Of a stretch of 64,000 nucleotides of DNA, positions 1 through 8,268 are shown piece by piece. A program made the position numbers and the translations under genes. This DNA is from Pullichristensenella sp963930055 (GTDB lineage: Bacteria; Bacillota; Clostridia; Christensenellales; Aristaeellaceae): positions 245,701 to 309,700 of the forward strand of contig CAWVKS010000004.1 in assembly GCA_963930055.1 (NCBI GenBank), written 5' to 3'. Within the stretch, counting starts at the first letter, position 1. Each line of letters opens with the position of its first letter. Under the pieces are notes generated by a model that worked only from the letters and a program-made list of their open reading frames with translations, had not been told where the DNA came from and made no database searches.

Positions 1-537
1 ACCCAAGTGGTTGGCGATGTTCTCGTGGGTGGTTTTCAGCGTGTTGCCCTCCTCGATGGCGGCTTCCTCCAGCAGGAACGCCGCCAAACGCCTGTCCAGG
101 CTCTTCCACATGATCTGTTCGATCAGCCACATCACGTCCGTAAAGCGCGTGGCCATCAATTCGTTGGTAAAGTTCGCCAGCGGCGCGGAGGCGGTCATGA
201 CCTCCCTGTAAACGTCCGCGGGGATGGCCCAAAGCCGCGTGTCCTTCTCCGCCGCTACGGTCACGTCGAACTGTATGGAGCGGATCATGCAGGAAGCGGA
301 GAGCAGGCACATGTCCCGGCCGAACAGGCGATAGATCGTTACTTCGCGCCCCTCTTCGGAGAGTATATACGCCCTGAGCTGTCCAGTGGCAACCACCAGA
401 AAACCGGCGCAGTCCATGCCTCCGCTGTGCAGTATGGCGCCCTTTTTCACCTCCCGCACGGCCAGGCCGCCAAGCAGCCGCTGCTGGTGCTTCGGTTCCA
501 ATTTGTCCCAGATGGGGAAATGATCCTGAAAGGGCAT
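1..537 (-). CDS. Crp/Fnr family transcriptional regulator (3' end cut by window edge)
   Basis: The visible 179 codons form the cyclic-nucleotide-binding-type beta-barrel (about residues 20-115) and the long dimerisation helix (about 118-150). The reading frame runs off the window just as the helix-turn-helix begins (TTHENIANHLG). Three cysteines lie in the sensor domain at residues 43, 77 and 83; the last two sit in DMCLLSASCMI, a pattern I associate with clostridial Crp/Fnr regulators. Ligand or redox sensing is therefore possible but not shown. The start is ATG at 537, preceded by AAGGAGGG at a good distance. No strong promoter is seen upstream. FNR-like palindromes elsewhere in the window (10765, 20753) could be targets, but this is inference. 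Confidence 0.85.
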   Translation of the reverse strand, partial: MPFQDHFPIWDKLEPKHQQRLLGGLAVREVKKGAILHSGGMDCAGFLVVATGQLRAYILSEEGREVTIYRLFGRDMCLLSASCMIRSIQFDVTVAAEKDTRLWAIPADVYREVMTASAPLANFTNELMATRFTDVMWLIEQIMWKSLDRRLAAFLLEEAAIEEGNTLKTTHENIANHLG

Positions 538-701
538 GCCGTTTCCCTCCTTGCGCCGTACAAGCGAACCTCTTCCCGGCATTTTCGCGGCAAGCCAGGG
601 AAGGGGTTGCCCCTGCCGGAAAATCGCCCGGGACCTGGCGGGTCGGACGTTCGGACACCGCCGCCCAAGCCGCCGCGGCAGGGAGAGGACCGCCAAAAAG
701 A

Positions 702-735
702 AAATCGACAAGCGCCGTCAGGAGCTTGTCGATTT
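702..735 (-). terminator. Intrinsic terminator of tRNA-Leu(CAA)
   Basis: A perfect 12-bp stem (702-713 with 724-735, arms AAATCGACAAGC/GCTTGTCGATTT) lies directly after the tRNA 3' end on the minus strand. It is followed by TTTTCTTTTT in the transcript. Confidence 0.85.
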
Positions 736-736
736 A

Positions 737-822
737 TGGTGCCGGTGGTGGGACTTGAACCCACACGGTGTCGCCACCAACGGATTTTGAGTCCGTCACG
801 TCTGCCATTCCATCACACCGGC
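737..822 (-). tRNA. tRNA-Leu (anticodon CAA)
   Basis: The 86-nt minus-strand sequence has acceptor arms GCCGGTG/CACCGGC, discriminator A and an encoded CCA. The anticodon loop CTCAAAA gives CAA (reads UUG). A long variable arm, as in class II tRNAs, and a GGTTCAAGTCC T-arm are present. It has its own promoter and terminator and is therefore a single-gene unit. Confidence 0.95.
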
Positions 823-837
823 GCGACCGTGCTTCCC

Positions 838-866
838 ATTATACATGATTTCCCGTCCAAAATCAA
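838..866 (-). promoter_or_regulatory. Sigma-A promoter of tRNA-Leu(CAA)
   Basis: Minus strand TTGATT (861-866), a 17-bp spacer, then TATAAT (838-843), about 15 bp from the tRNA 5' end. Confidence 0.8.
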
Positions 867-870
867 GCCC

Positions 871-899
871 TAGGCAAAAATTCAATTTTCGTGTATAAT
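871..899 (+). promoter_or_regulatory. Probable promoter of the ECF sigma operon
   Basis: A consensus TATAAT (894-899) lies 28 bp before the sigma-factor start. The -35 box at the expected distance (TAGGCA) is poor, so an activator or a self-recognised ECF promoter is possible. Confidence 0.5.
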
Positions 900-927
900 A
901 AAGCTGGTGAAAAAGGAGGTGGCCCGT

Positions 928-1506
928 GTGCAGATGGACGAAAAGGCCCTGGTCGAGCGCGCTGCGAAGGGGGATGGGCAGGCGTTTTCCGAGCTGATGG
1001 CAGCGCACGAAGGGCGCATGTATGCGGTTGCCCTGCGCATGTGCGGCCATCGGGAGGACGCGCAGGACTGCCTGCAGGAGGCGATGCTGCGCATCTACCG
1101 CTCCATTTCCGGATTCAAGGGGCAATCGTCCTTCGCCACCTGGGTCTACCGCATCACAATGAACACCTGCCTGGACGAGCTGCGCCGCGGCAAGCGCCGC
1201 AGGGCGTCGTCCCTGGACGAGCGCATCGACGCGGGCTGGGCGCCCGTGGACGACCTGGATACGCCCGAGCACCACGCCATGCGCGCAGAGCAGCGCCGCG
1301 CCCTCGAACGCGCCATTCAGGAGCTTCCCGAGGATATGCGCTCCGCCGTAGTGCTGCGCGACATACAGGGCTGTTCCTACGATGAGATCGCAGACATACT
1401 CGGCGCGAACGTCGGAACGATCAAATCCCGCATCAGCCGCGCCCGCTCCCGGCTTCGTGAAATTCTTTCGGCGCAAATGGAACTTTTTGACCGGCCCAAC
1501 GTCTAA
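928..1506 (+). CDS. ECF-type RNA polymerase sigma factor (SigW-like)
   Basis: A 192-residue sigma-70 family protein. Region 2 spans about residues 20-90 (EDAQDCLQEAMLRIYRSI and FATWVYRITMN are typical of the core-binding/-10 helices). Region 4 spans about 128-180 (LPEDMRSAVVLRDIQGCSYDEIA followed by GTIKSRISRARSRL). The start is decided by AGGAGG at 914-919: GTG at 928 has 8-nt spacing, while an upstream in-frame GTG at 907 precedes the Shine-Dalgarno sequence. The next gene, 34 bp downstream, encodes the membrane anti-sigma factor. This pairing suggests control by regulated release, possibly by proteolysis at the membrane. Frame intact. Confidence 0.92.
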   Translation: MQMDEKALVERAAKGDGQAFSELMAAHEGRMYAVALRMCGHREDAQDCLQEAMLRIYRSISGFKGQSSFATWVYRITMNTCLDELRRGKRRRASSLDERIDAGWAPVDDLDTPEHHAMRAEQRRALERAIQELPEDMRSAVVLRDIQGCSYDEIADILGANVGTIKSRISRARSRLREILSAQMELFDRPNV

Positions 1507-1540
1507 ATGGATGAAAACAGGGGGAAAGGAGCGGACGCGC

Positions 1541-2827
1541 ATGAATTGCAAGGAATTTATGGAACGTCTCGACGCATACATCGACGGCGAGTTGACGCAG
1601 GCCGAGCGCCAGGCGTTTTTGCGCCATGCGCGGGAATGCTCCGCGTGCAAGGATGAACTTTATCGCGCCGAGGCCATCCACGCGGCGCTTGCCGCGATGG
1701 ACGACGGCCTCAGCGTGCCGCTGCCGGCGCAGGCCGCCTGGCGCAACGCCGTCAAGCGTGAGGCGCGCCGCCGCAAGGGCCGCGCGTTCTATCGCGCCGC
1801 CTCGGCCATCGCCGCGGCGTTTGTGCTGCTCGTGGGCGTCACGGCGGCGTTCCGCGCCACGGGCGTGCTCGATTTTGACGCAGAAGCGCCGGCTTCGGGC
1901 GTACATATCGCCACCAGCGCCCCCAGGGCGGAGTATTACGACGTCGCCCCGCAGGCGGATTTCGCCGCAGACGACCTTTCGCAGGCGCGCTACGCCCAGG
2001 TGGAGGCCGACGGTCCGATGGCCCTGAGCGATGGCGAGTCGACGGCCTCGGACGGCGTCGCGCCCGCCTCCGCGCCTGCAGCTGACGCGAAGGGGACGGA
2101 TGCGCCCGTTGCGGAAGCCTCCGAGGAAAGCGCGCAGCTGTTCGTGCGCAGCGCTGCACGCGAGCTGTACAGCAATGAATTTGACGCTACCCACCAGTCC
2201 ATCGCCGACCTGGTGGAGGAATACAATGGCCATGTCGTCTCCGACGCGCTCAGCGGCCAGGCAGGCGCGCGCATCGCCACCATCGCCGCCGACGTGCCCG
2301 CGGAGGAGCTTGACGCCTTTTTGCAGGCGCTGGATTTCGTGGGCGATGTGACCTACCGCGTCGTCAACAGCGAGGACATTTCCGCCAATTACTATGACGC
2401 GCAGGGCAGGCTGGAAACGCTGCGCCTGGAAAAGGACCGCCTCAACGAGCTGATCGCCACGGCGGCGGACAGCGAGGAGCTGCAGGCGCTCGACGCGCAA
2501 TTGCAGGACGCCTACGCGCAGATCGACGCGCTGGAAAGCAAACTGCGCAACTTTGACCGCCAGCTCGAATATGCCCGCGTGGACATCATCCTGCACGAGG
2601 GCGTACAGCTGGAAGCGACCGCCATAACCGGCGGCACGCAGGGTGGCGGCACCGCGCGCCAGGGTTGGCAGCGCTCCCTGGATTCCCTGGGCGCGTTCTT
2701 CCACGATATGGGCGTTTCCCTGGCGGTGATCGCTCCCTATGCGGGCATCGCCGTGGCGGCGCTCCTCGTGGCCGCCCTCATTTGGGCGGGCGTAGCCTTC
2801 ATCAACCGCCGTCGCAGGCACGATTGA
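1541..2827 (+). CDS. Membrane anti-sigma factor with zinc-finger domain fused to DUF4349
   Basis: A 428-residue protein. Residues 1-45 form a zf-HC2 anti-sigma domain with the HxxxCxxC signature (HARECSAC), expected to bind the ECF sigma encoded just upstream. A first membrane helix follows at about 88-108. A long extracytoplasmic part contains a DUF4349-type domain with a coiled-coil segment (about 290-350), then a C-terminal membrane helix (about 395-420) and an RRRRHD tail. The start is ATG 1541 with GGAAAGGAG upstream; the longer open frame reaching back to 1382 overlaps the sigma gene and is not used. The topology suggests that the outer domain senses the envelope and the zinc finger holds the sigma factor; this is inferred. 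Confidence 0.85.
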   Translation: MNCKEFMERLDAYIDGELTQAERQAFLRHARECSACKDELYRAEAIHAALAAMDDGLSVPLPAQAAWRNAVKREARRRKGRAFYRAASAIAAAFVLLVGVTAAFRATGVLDFDAEAPASGVHIATSAPRAEYYDVAPQADFAADDLSQARYAQVEADGPMALSDGESTASDGVAPASAPAADAKGTDAPVAEASEESAQLFVRSAARELYSNEFDATHQSIADLVEEYNGHVVSDALSGQAGARIATIAADVPAEELDAFLQALDFVGDVTYRVVNSEDISANYYDAQGRLETLRLEKDRLNELIATAADSEELQALDAQLQDAYAQIDALESKLRNFDRQLEYARVDIILHEGVQLEATAITGGTQGGGTARQGWQRSLDSLGAFFHDMGVSLAVIAPYAGIAVAALLVAALIWAGVAFINRRRRHD

Positions 2828-2951
2828 CCGATCATCTGTTTCTCCGGGCAGACAATGAAAAAAGGGCAAGCTCCGTGGCCGCCCTGGGCCGCCACGCTTC
2901 TTTCCCCATGCCCGGCGAATGCGATATTTCACGCAACAGGAGGGAAAAACG

Positions 2952-3653
2952 ATGAAAAAGATGTTTGCCATGCTGCTCTCTATACGTATATCTATTGGGG
3001 ACGGGCGCGGCGCTGGGAGAAGGCACCAAATTGAGCGTCTCCGGCAGCGGGTACGGTGCTGGTGGAGAGCGACCTGGCGGTCGTCACTGTGGGCGTGCGC
3101 GAGGCGTCGCGGACGTGCTCGTGGCGCAGTCCACCGTCAACGAAAAGATCGCCGCCATCAAGCAGGCGCTGCTCGACGCGGGCGTGCAGGAATCCGAGAT
3201 CAATACCGATTCGATCAATATCTACGCAAACTACGATTATTCCGAAAACACCGAGGTCATCGTCGGCTACACGGCCAACAACACGCTCTCCGTGCGCACA
3301 ACGGACATCGACAACGGTTGGCTCGCTGATCGACGCCGCCTTTGCCGCCGGCGCGAACACGCTGGAAAACGTGCAGTTTACCGTGCAGGACGACAGCGAG
3401 GGCGCGCCAGCAGGCGCTGACCAGGGCTGTGGAGGACGCGCGCCGCAAGGCGACGTGCTGGCCGCGGCGGCCGGCCCTTGAAGTTGCTTCCATCGAGAGC
3501 ATCGCCGAGTCCGGCGTCTATACATATGACAGCATGCGCAACTACGCCATGATGGATGCGGCCGCTACGGAGGGCGCGGGCGCGGGTACGCTGGTGCAGG
3601 CCGCGCTGGTGAGCGTGGACGCCTCCGTGTCCATGGAGTTTGTGCTGCAATAG
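2952..3653 (+). CDS. SIMPL-domain (DUF541/YggE-like) exported protein, frame disrupted
   Basis: Joining the frames gives a start MKKMFAMLLS with a signal-peptide-like hydrophobic segment, then KLSVSGSG, VVTVGVREASRT, VNEKIAAIKQALLDAGV, INTDSINIYANYDY, VGYTANNTLSVRTTDIDN and a DARRKA segment before VASIESIAESG. This is the usual order of SIMPL-domain proteins, a periplasmic or surface family of poorly known role. At least five single-base frameshifts (near 2983, 3050, 3110, 3318, 3405) break the frame, although the pieces together cover a normal-length protein. Sequence error is more likely than pseudogenisation because the whole neighbourhood is affected. The ATG at 2952 has AGGAGGG 7 nt upstream. 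A strong terminator follows. Confidence 0.7.
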
Positions 3654-3666
3654 CGCGTTTCCCAGA

Positions 3667-3696
3667 AGGCCGGGCGAGCCCCGGCCTCGTTTTTTT
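3667..3696 (+). terminator. Intrinsic terminator after the SIMPL-domain gene
   Basis: AGGCCGGG (3667-3674) pairs with CCCGGCCT (3680-3687), followed by a run of seven T (3690-3696). Confidence 0.85.
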
Positions 3697-3759
3697 CTGG
3701 ACTTTTGCAGCTGTTGTGTTAAGATATACGCAAAGATCAGAAACGAAGGAGGCGGGGGC

Positions 3760-4218
3760 ATGCCCGGAGAAACTGTATGCATTGCTCGAAGCGAATTTTG
3801 GCAAGGCGGCGTTCTACACGCCGGAAGAAAAGGAACGCTATGGCGGCGTGAACCTGAACTGCTGCGAACGCATACTGCGCGGCTCGAACATCGCCTATGG
3901 CCTTGGCATGCGCGAGGAGGACCTGCGCGTGAGCGCGCCCTTTGCGGCGGCATGGGTGTGGGCAGCACCTGCGGCGCTATTGTCGGCGCGCTGATGGTGC
4001 TCTCCCTGAAGTACGCGGCCGCGCGGAAAAAACCACGGCGCTGAAAGAGGAGATCGTCGTGCCCTTCCTGGAGCGCGTGCGCGCGGAATTGGGCAGCATG
4101 GATTGTTCGTTCCTGAAGCCGCGCATGGCGCATGGGGAGGACTGCTCGCCCATGGTGCTGGCGGTGGCAAAAGATGCTGGACGAGGTCGTCGAGGCAAGG
4201 GACGCCGCGGGCGTGTGA
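3760..4218 (+). CDS. C_GCAxxG_C_C family cysteine-rich protein, frame disrupted
   Basis: Reassembled frames read EKLYALLEANFGKAAFYTPEEKE, NLNCCERILRGSNIAYGL, GGGMGVGSTCGAIVGALMVL, then MDCSFLKPRMAHGEDCSPMVLAVAKMLDEV. The spaced cysteines and the GSTCGAIVGA motif match the C_GCAxxG_C_C family, whose members are thought to be small redox or metal-linked proteins, mostly in anaerobes. Role unknown. Frameshifts fall near 3765 (an extra C after the ATG), 3950, 4025 and 4170. The start at 3760 is supported by GAAGGAGG. About 150 residues when repaired, the usual size for the family. Confidence 0.65.
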
Positions 4219-4376
4219 GCCCGTCGGGCGCCCATGCGCGCCCGGTAAGGCCGCCCATACCGCGCAAAAGACGGACGCGGGCCTGCAATACAGACCCGCG
4301 CCCTTCTTGCGCGATGGAAGCATTATGATCAACGCTGCGGATCCAACGCGCGAAGCGCGGAGAGGAGGGATGCCCC

Positions 4377-5496
4377 TTGGCCAGGCTATGGCGGGAGTGG
4401 CTCGGCTCCCTGGAGGCGCGCAGGCGCTTTCCACCGCGACGACGCCAGCCAGATCGCGGCGAACAACCTGCGCACGCTCAACAAGGTCACGCCGCTGACA
4501 TTCCTTCTTCTGGCCCTGTTCCTGCTGGGCACGCCGCTGATCCTCCCGGGCTGGAAGCCGTCCGTCTGGCACATGGCCTTCATCCCCGCCAGCGTATTGC
4601 TCGCCGGTCATTACGCTCGTCTACGCCTGGAAGGGGAAGGAGAGCGCCGTCGCGGCCACGGCGCCTGTGCGTCGTCTACGAAGTCGTGCTCTTTGCCGGC
4701 ATCATCGCCATCGACGCGCCCGGTACGCCCGACGCGCCCGGCTCGTTCCTGTCCATGCTCTGCGTCATCATGCCGGTGCTGTTCACGCTGCCGTTCTGGC
4801 TCACGTTCGCGCTCATCGGGCTGGCGGTGGCCGCTTTTGCGGCATGACGCTGTCGTTCAAGCCCCTGTCCATCGCCAAGTACGACGTCTTTGAGGCCATC
4901 GTGGCCGTGTTTTTCGCCATCGCGGTGGACTCGCTGGGCCGCGGCGCTGCGCATCCGCGATTACGAGGCGCGGATGAAATATAAGCTGCTCAGCACGCGG
5001 GACGCCTTTTCCGGCATTTACAACAAGCGCGCTGCGAGGACGCGGTGGTCAAATACCCTGCGCGCCGCTTCGCCAAAGGCGAAATGCGCCTTTATCATCC
5101 TCGACCTGGACGATTTCAAGCGCGTCAACGACACATCCGGCCACCTCACGGGCGACACGGTGCTGCGCCGCACAGGCGATATGCTCAAGGAGCTGTTCCG
5201 CGCCTCGGACGTCATCGGCCGCTTTGGCGGCGATGAATTCGTCGTCCTGGCCAAGGGCATGGCTTCGCGCGAGGGCGTGGAGCGCAAGTGCCGCAAGATC
5301 CGCGAGCGCATGGCCGCTTTTTTGCCGGGAAGGCGAGACGGAAAAGCTCACATGCAGCATCGGCGTGATCCTGGTCTGCGACAGGCCGCCGACTACCAAA
5401 GCGTTTTCAAGCAGGCGGACGCCGCCCTTTACGAGGCGAAGAAAATGGGGAAGGATGCCCTGCGTCATCCGCGAATACAAGGCCGGCGCGGCCTGA
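4377..5496 (+). CDS. Membrane-anchored diguanylate cyclase (GGDEF), frame disrupted
   Basis: The N-terminal half holds several hydrophobic segments (TFLLLALFLLGTPLIL; VVLFAGIIAID; VLFTLPFWLTFALIG; EAIVAVFFAIAVDSLG), consistent with a multi-helix sensor. The C-terminal half is a GGDEF domain: AFIILDLDDFKRVNDTSGH, then RFGGDEFVVL with an intact active site, then CSIGV and ADAALYEAKKMGKD. It should make cyclic di-GMP from GTP. TTG at 4377 has AGGAGG about 8 nt upstream and fits better than ATG 4370. Frameshifts occur near 4435, 4610, 4665, 4845, 4945, 5040, 5330, 5390 and 5455. A second, intact diguanylate cyclase lies at 28739. The 3' end is followed by a terminator hairpin and the 202-bp repeat. 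Confidence 0.75.
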
Positions 5497-5521
5497 GCGT
5501 CGCCAGCATTTCGGCAGGCGA

Positions 5522-5552
5522 AACGGAGCCCCCACAGCGTGGAGGCTCCGTT
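5522..5552. terminator. Terminator hairpin, left copy flanking repeat A
   Basis: AACGGAGCC/GGCTCCGTT (5522-5530 with 5544-5552) with an inner CCAC/GTGG extension. It is identical over 31 nt to the hairpin at 5753-5783. It lies 26 bp after the diguanylate cyclase stop, but a T-run is missing here because the repeat begins immediately. Confidence 0.75.
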
Positions 5553-5753
5553 CAGAGCGCTGACAAAGCCCACAACCGCAAAAAATTGCCCTGATAAAAG
5601 AAAATCAGTGGCAATTTTTGCTTCCTGCGTCAGCTGCACTTGCATCCTGCGGTCACTTACGTCTAGTAAGCTCCCTTGAATGCAAGTGCAGCTTCCTTGG
5701 CTTGCAGGCTTTCTCAACGCTCTGCCAGTCTGTTGACTTTGTCAACATCCTGA
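5552..5753 (+). repeat. 202-bp structured repeat element, copy A
   Basis: The element runs from TCAG to CTGA and is about 90% identical to the reverse complement of 8956-9157, which has the same length. Its terminal parts are imperfect inverted repeats (TCAGAGCGCTGACAAAG against TCAGGATGTTGACAAAG). Internally it can fold into a closing helix (5556-5570 with 5707-5721), a hairpin (5578-5595 with 5604-5621), a perfect 14-bp hairpin (5632-5645 with 5680-5693) capped by CTTAC/GTAAG, and a 3' hairpin (5731-5747). No convincing coding frame is present. It fills most of the 331-bp gap between convergent dgc and hpf. Confidence 0.85.
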
Positions 5754-5783
5754 ACGGAGCCCCCACAGCGTGGAGGCTCCGTT
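5753..5783. terminator. Terminator hairpin, right copy flanking repeat A
   Basis: Second, identical copy of the hairpin at 5522-5552. On the plus strand it is followed by CCCTTTTG. It sits 44 bp beyond the hpf stop codon and could stop transcription from either side. Confidence 0.75.
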
Positions 5784-5827
5784 CCCTTTTGCCACGGCCC
5801 TCAAATGAGCGGGCTGCGCGTACGGTT

Positions 5828-6356
5828 TTATTCCGGCTGCAACAGGCCATAGCCCCCGTCAGAGCGCAGATAGAGGACGCACATGCTGTCCGTCTCCTCG
5901 TTCATAAACAGGAAGAAGGTGTGGCCAAGCAGCTCCATCTGGGCGATGGCGTCGTCCACATGCATGGGTTTGATGGCGAATTTCTTCACGCGCACCAGGT
6001 TGTAGTTGGCCACTTCCTCCTCGGGCTCGGCCGGCTCGTCGGCCACGGGCTCGAAAGCGCCCGCGCGCAGGCGCTTTTCCAGCTTCGTGCGGTGACGGCG
6101 GATCTGGCGGTTGAGCTTATCCACGGCGCGGTCGATGGACATATACATGTCGCTCGAAACTTCCTCCGCGCGCAGGATCACGCTGCCCACGCTGATGGTG
6201 ATCTCAACGATATTGCGGTTGCCGCGCTCCTGCGAGATGCGGATCTGCGCCTCGACGTCGTCCTGGAAGTAGCGCTCGAGCTTGGTGAGCTTTTCTCACG
6301 CGCGCCTTGAGGCTGTCGGTGACTTCCATGCCCTTGCCGATATATACAAATTTCAT
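5828..6356 (-). CDS. hpf: Ribosome hibernation promoting factor, long form
   Basis: The N-terminal S30AE-type domain starts MKFVYIGKGMEVTDSLKARV and continues ISVGSVILRAEEVSSDMYMSIDRAVDKLNRQIRRHRTKL. After an acidic linker the C-terminal dimerisation domain ends AIAQMELLGHTFFLFMNEE...SDGGYGLLQPE, typical of long HPF that pairs 70S ribosomes into inactive 100S particles. About 176 residues when repaired, the normal size. One frameshift near 6295 separates the halves. The ATG at 6356 follows AAAGGAGAG. The upstream region holds a good match to a SigH-type promoter, as known for hpf (yvyD) of Bacillus. Confidence 0.88.
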
Positions 6357-6408
6357 CCGGCTCTCTCCTTTGTCGGTTATTGGACGGTACCTCCGTCTGA
6401 ATGTTAAT

Positions 6409-6436
6409 ATTCTGCGCATGCCGCTGTTTTTCCTGC
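6409..6436 (-). promoter_or_regulatory. Candidate SigH-type promoter of hpf
   Basis: The minus strand reads GCAGGAAAA, 12 nt, then GCAGAAT, matching the Bacillus SigH consensus RNAGGAWWW-N11/12-RNNGAAT in every defined position. It lies about 50 bp upstream of the hpf start. Confidence 0.6.
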
Positions 6437-6550
6437 TTCCACGCAAGAGGATTTTCAAAAAGTTCACATATTTTCCCAGAAAACGGGCAGTATGTCTGCC
6501 GAAGGGTGTGGCGGCGGCTCCGTCGCGCCCGCAACGCTTGGAGGACAAAC

Positions 6551-8256
6551 ATGACACAGCTGTTGACCGTTTTGCAAGATACTGCTCAGCCTGGTGGTGG
6601 GGCGTCTATTTCTTCCGCCAGCTCCGCCGCGACCGCGCCGCAGGGTCGATGCGCCGGGAAGCGAACGCCGAGATGGAGCACGTGCGACGCCTTCGCTCTA
6701 TCCGCCTTTCCCAGCCGCTCAACGAATCCGTACGTCCCCGGAGTTTTGCCGAGATCGTCGGGCAGGAGGAGGGGGGTGCGCGCCCTCCGGGCCGTGCTCT
6801 GCGGGGAGAACCCCAGCATGTGCTCATCTACGGCCCGCCGGGCGTTGGCAAGACCTGCGCGGCGCGGCTGGCGCTGGAGGCAGCCAAGCGATCGGAGGGC
6901 ACGCCCTTCCGCGCGGACGCGCCCTTTATCGAGATGGACGCCACTTGCCTGCGCTTTGACGAGCGCGCCATCGCCGACCCCGCTCTTTGGCAGCGTCCAC
7001 GACCCCATCTACCAGGGTGCGGGGCCGCTGGGCCAGGGCGGCGTTGCCGCAACCCAAGGAGGGCGCGGTGACGCGCGCGCACGGCGGCGTGCTGTTTTTG
7101 GACGAGATCGGCGAGATGCACCCCGTGCAGATGAACAAATTGCTCAAAGTCCTCGAGGACCGCGTGGTGCGCTTCGACAGCGCATACTACAACCCCGAGG
7201 ACGCAAACACGCCCGCCTATATACACGACATTTTCCAAAACGGCCTGCCCGCCGACTTCCGCCTCATCGGCGCCACCACGCGCGCCCCCGCCGACATCCC
7301 CCCGGCTTTGCGCTCGCGCTGCATGGAGATCTACTTCCGTCCGCTGGAGCGCGGGGAATTGGCGCTGGTGGCGGAGAACGCGGCCAGCCGCGCCGGCTAC
7401 GCGCTCTCCCGGGAGGACGCGTCGCTGGTGGCCGCCTATGCCGACAGCGCCGCCCAGCGGTGAACCTCGTGCAGCTGGCGGCGGCCACGGCGCGCAGGAA
7501 AAGCGGGCGGGCATCAGCGCGCGGACGTGGAATACGTCGCCGCCTGCTCGCGCCGAGCGCTTGCGCGCGAGCCGGAACCGGTCGCGGGCGATACGCCCGG
7601 GCAGGTGAACGCCCTGGCGGTCAGCGGCGCGGAAGTGGGAAGCATACTTCGCGCCCGAGGCCGTCGCCCATCGCGGCAAAGGCGGTCTGCGCGTCACCGG
7701 CGTGGTCGGGGAGGAAGAGCTCTCCGACGGTCATGGGCGCCGGCTGCGGCGCGTGGGCACGGCGCGCGACTCCGCCGAGGCCGCGCGCACGGCGCTTGCC
7801 GGCCTGGGCGTGCCCGTGGAGCGCTATGATATACACGTCAACTTCCCCGGCGGGGCGCTTGTGGACGGCCCCTCGGCGGGCCTGGCCATGGCTGTGGCCA
7901 TGCGCTCGGCCATCTCTGGCGAACCCGTCGCCTCCGACGCGGCCATGACCGGCGAGATTTCCGTCACCGGGGCGGTGCTGAGCGTGGGCGGCGTGCGCGC
8001 CAAGGTGCGCGCCGCCGCGCGGGCCCACCTGCGCCGCGTGCTCGTCCCCTGGGACAACCGCGCAGAGGCGGGGGAGGGGGACATCGAGATCATTCCCGTG
8101 CGCACGCTCCAGGAGGCGCTTGATCTTCTGCGCGCCCCGGTCGCGGCGAGCACACCTTCGCCGGCTGCGGCAGGCGTTCTCGCCGCCAGCCCCGCCGGAA
8201 AGCGCTTGACAGCGCGCGCACGCCATGCTATACTTTTACAGACCGTTGGTTTGTAA
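6551..8256 (+). CDS. lonB: LonB-like ATP-dependent protease, frame disrupted
   Basis: Reassembled frames give an N-terminal membrane anchor (VVGVYFFRQLRRDRA), then EMEHVRRLRSIRLSQPLNE, a AAA+ module with Walker A YGPPGVGKT and Walker B GGVLFLDEIGEMHPVQMNKL, FRLIGATTRAPADIPPALRSRC, and a C-terminal Lon protease domain with the catalytic serine in DGPSAGLAMAVAM and the lysine in VGGVRAKVRAAARAHLRRVLV. This order is that of LonB, a protease active in the forespore of Bacillus. Frameshifts occur near 6580, 6595, 6775, 6985, 7050, 7460, 7515, 7645 and probably near the 3' end. The last open frame runs to 8256, across the tetR promoter, so the true stop is probably near 8200. GGAGG lies 6 nt before ATG 6551. 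Confidence 0.82.
8206..8234 (+). promoter_or_regulatory. Promoter of the TetR-family gene
   Basis: Consensus TTGACA (8206-8211), 17-bp spacer, TATACT (8229-8234). Confidence 0.85.
8236..8256. promoter_or_regulatory. Candidate TetR operator at its own promoter
   Basis: TTACAGACC-GTT-GGTTTGTAA is a near-perfect inverted repeat directly downstream of the -10 box, covering the start point. Its ACAgACCG core resembles the palindrome upstream of the MFS gene at 9191-9212, so autorepression is likely. Confidence 0.65.
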
Positions 8257-8268
8257 GAGGTGAGGAAC

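Noticed and set aside
5552..5753. Identification of the repeat as the raiA-type RNA because it lies beside hpf (raiA)
   Set aside because: It lies downstream of hpf, the second copy is next to an unrelated TetR gene, and both are flanked by duplicated hairpins. A covariance search would still be worth doing.
5552..5753. Group IIC intron remnant (these introns insert after terminator hairpins)
   Set aside because: The element is only 202 bp, shows no recognisable domain V or maturase, and such insertion does not duplicate the hairpin.
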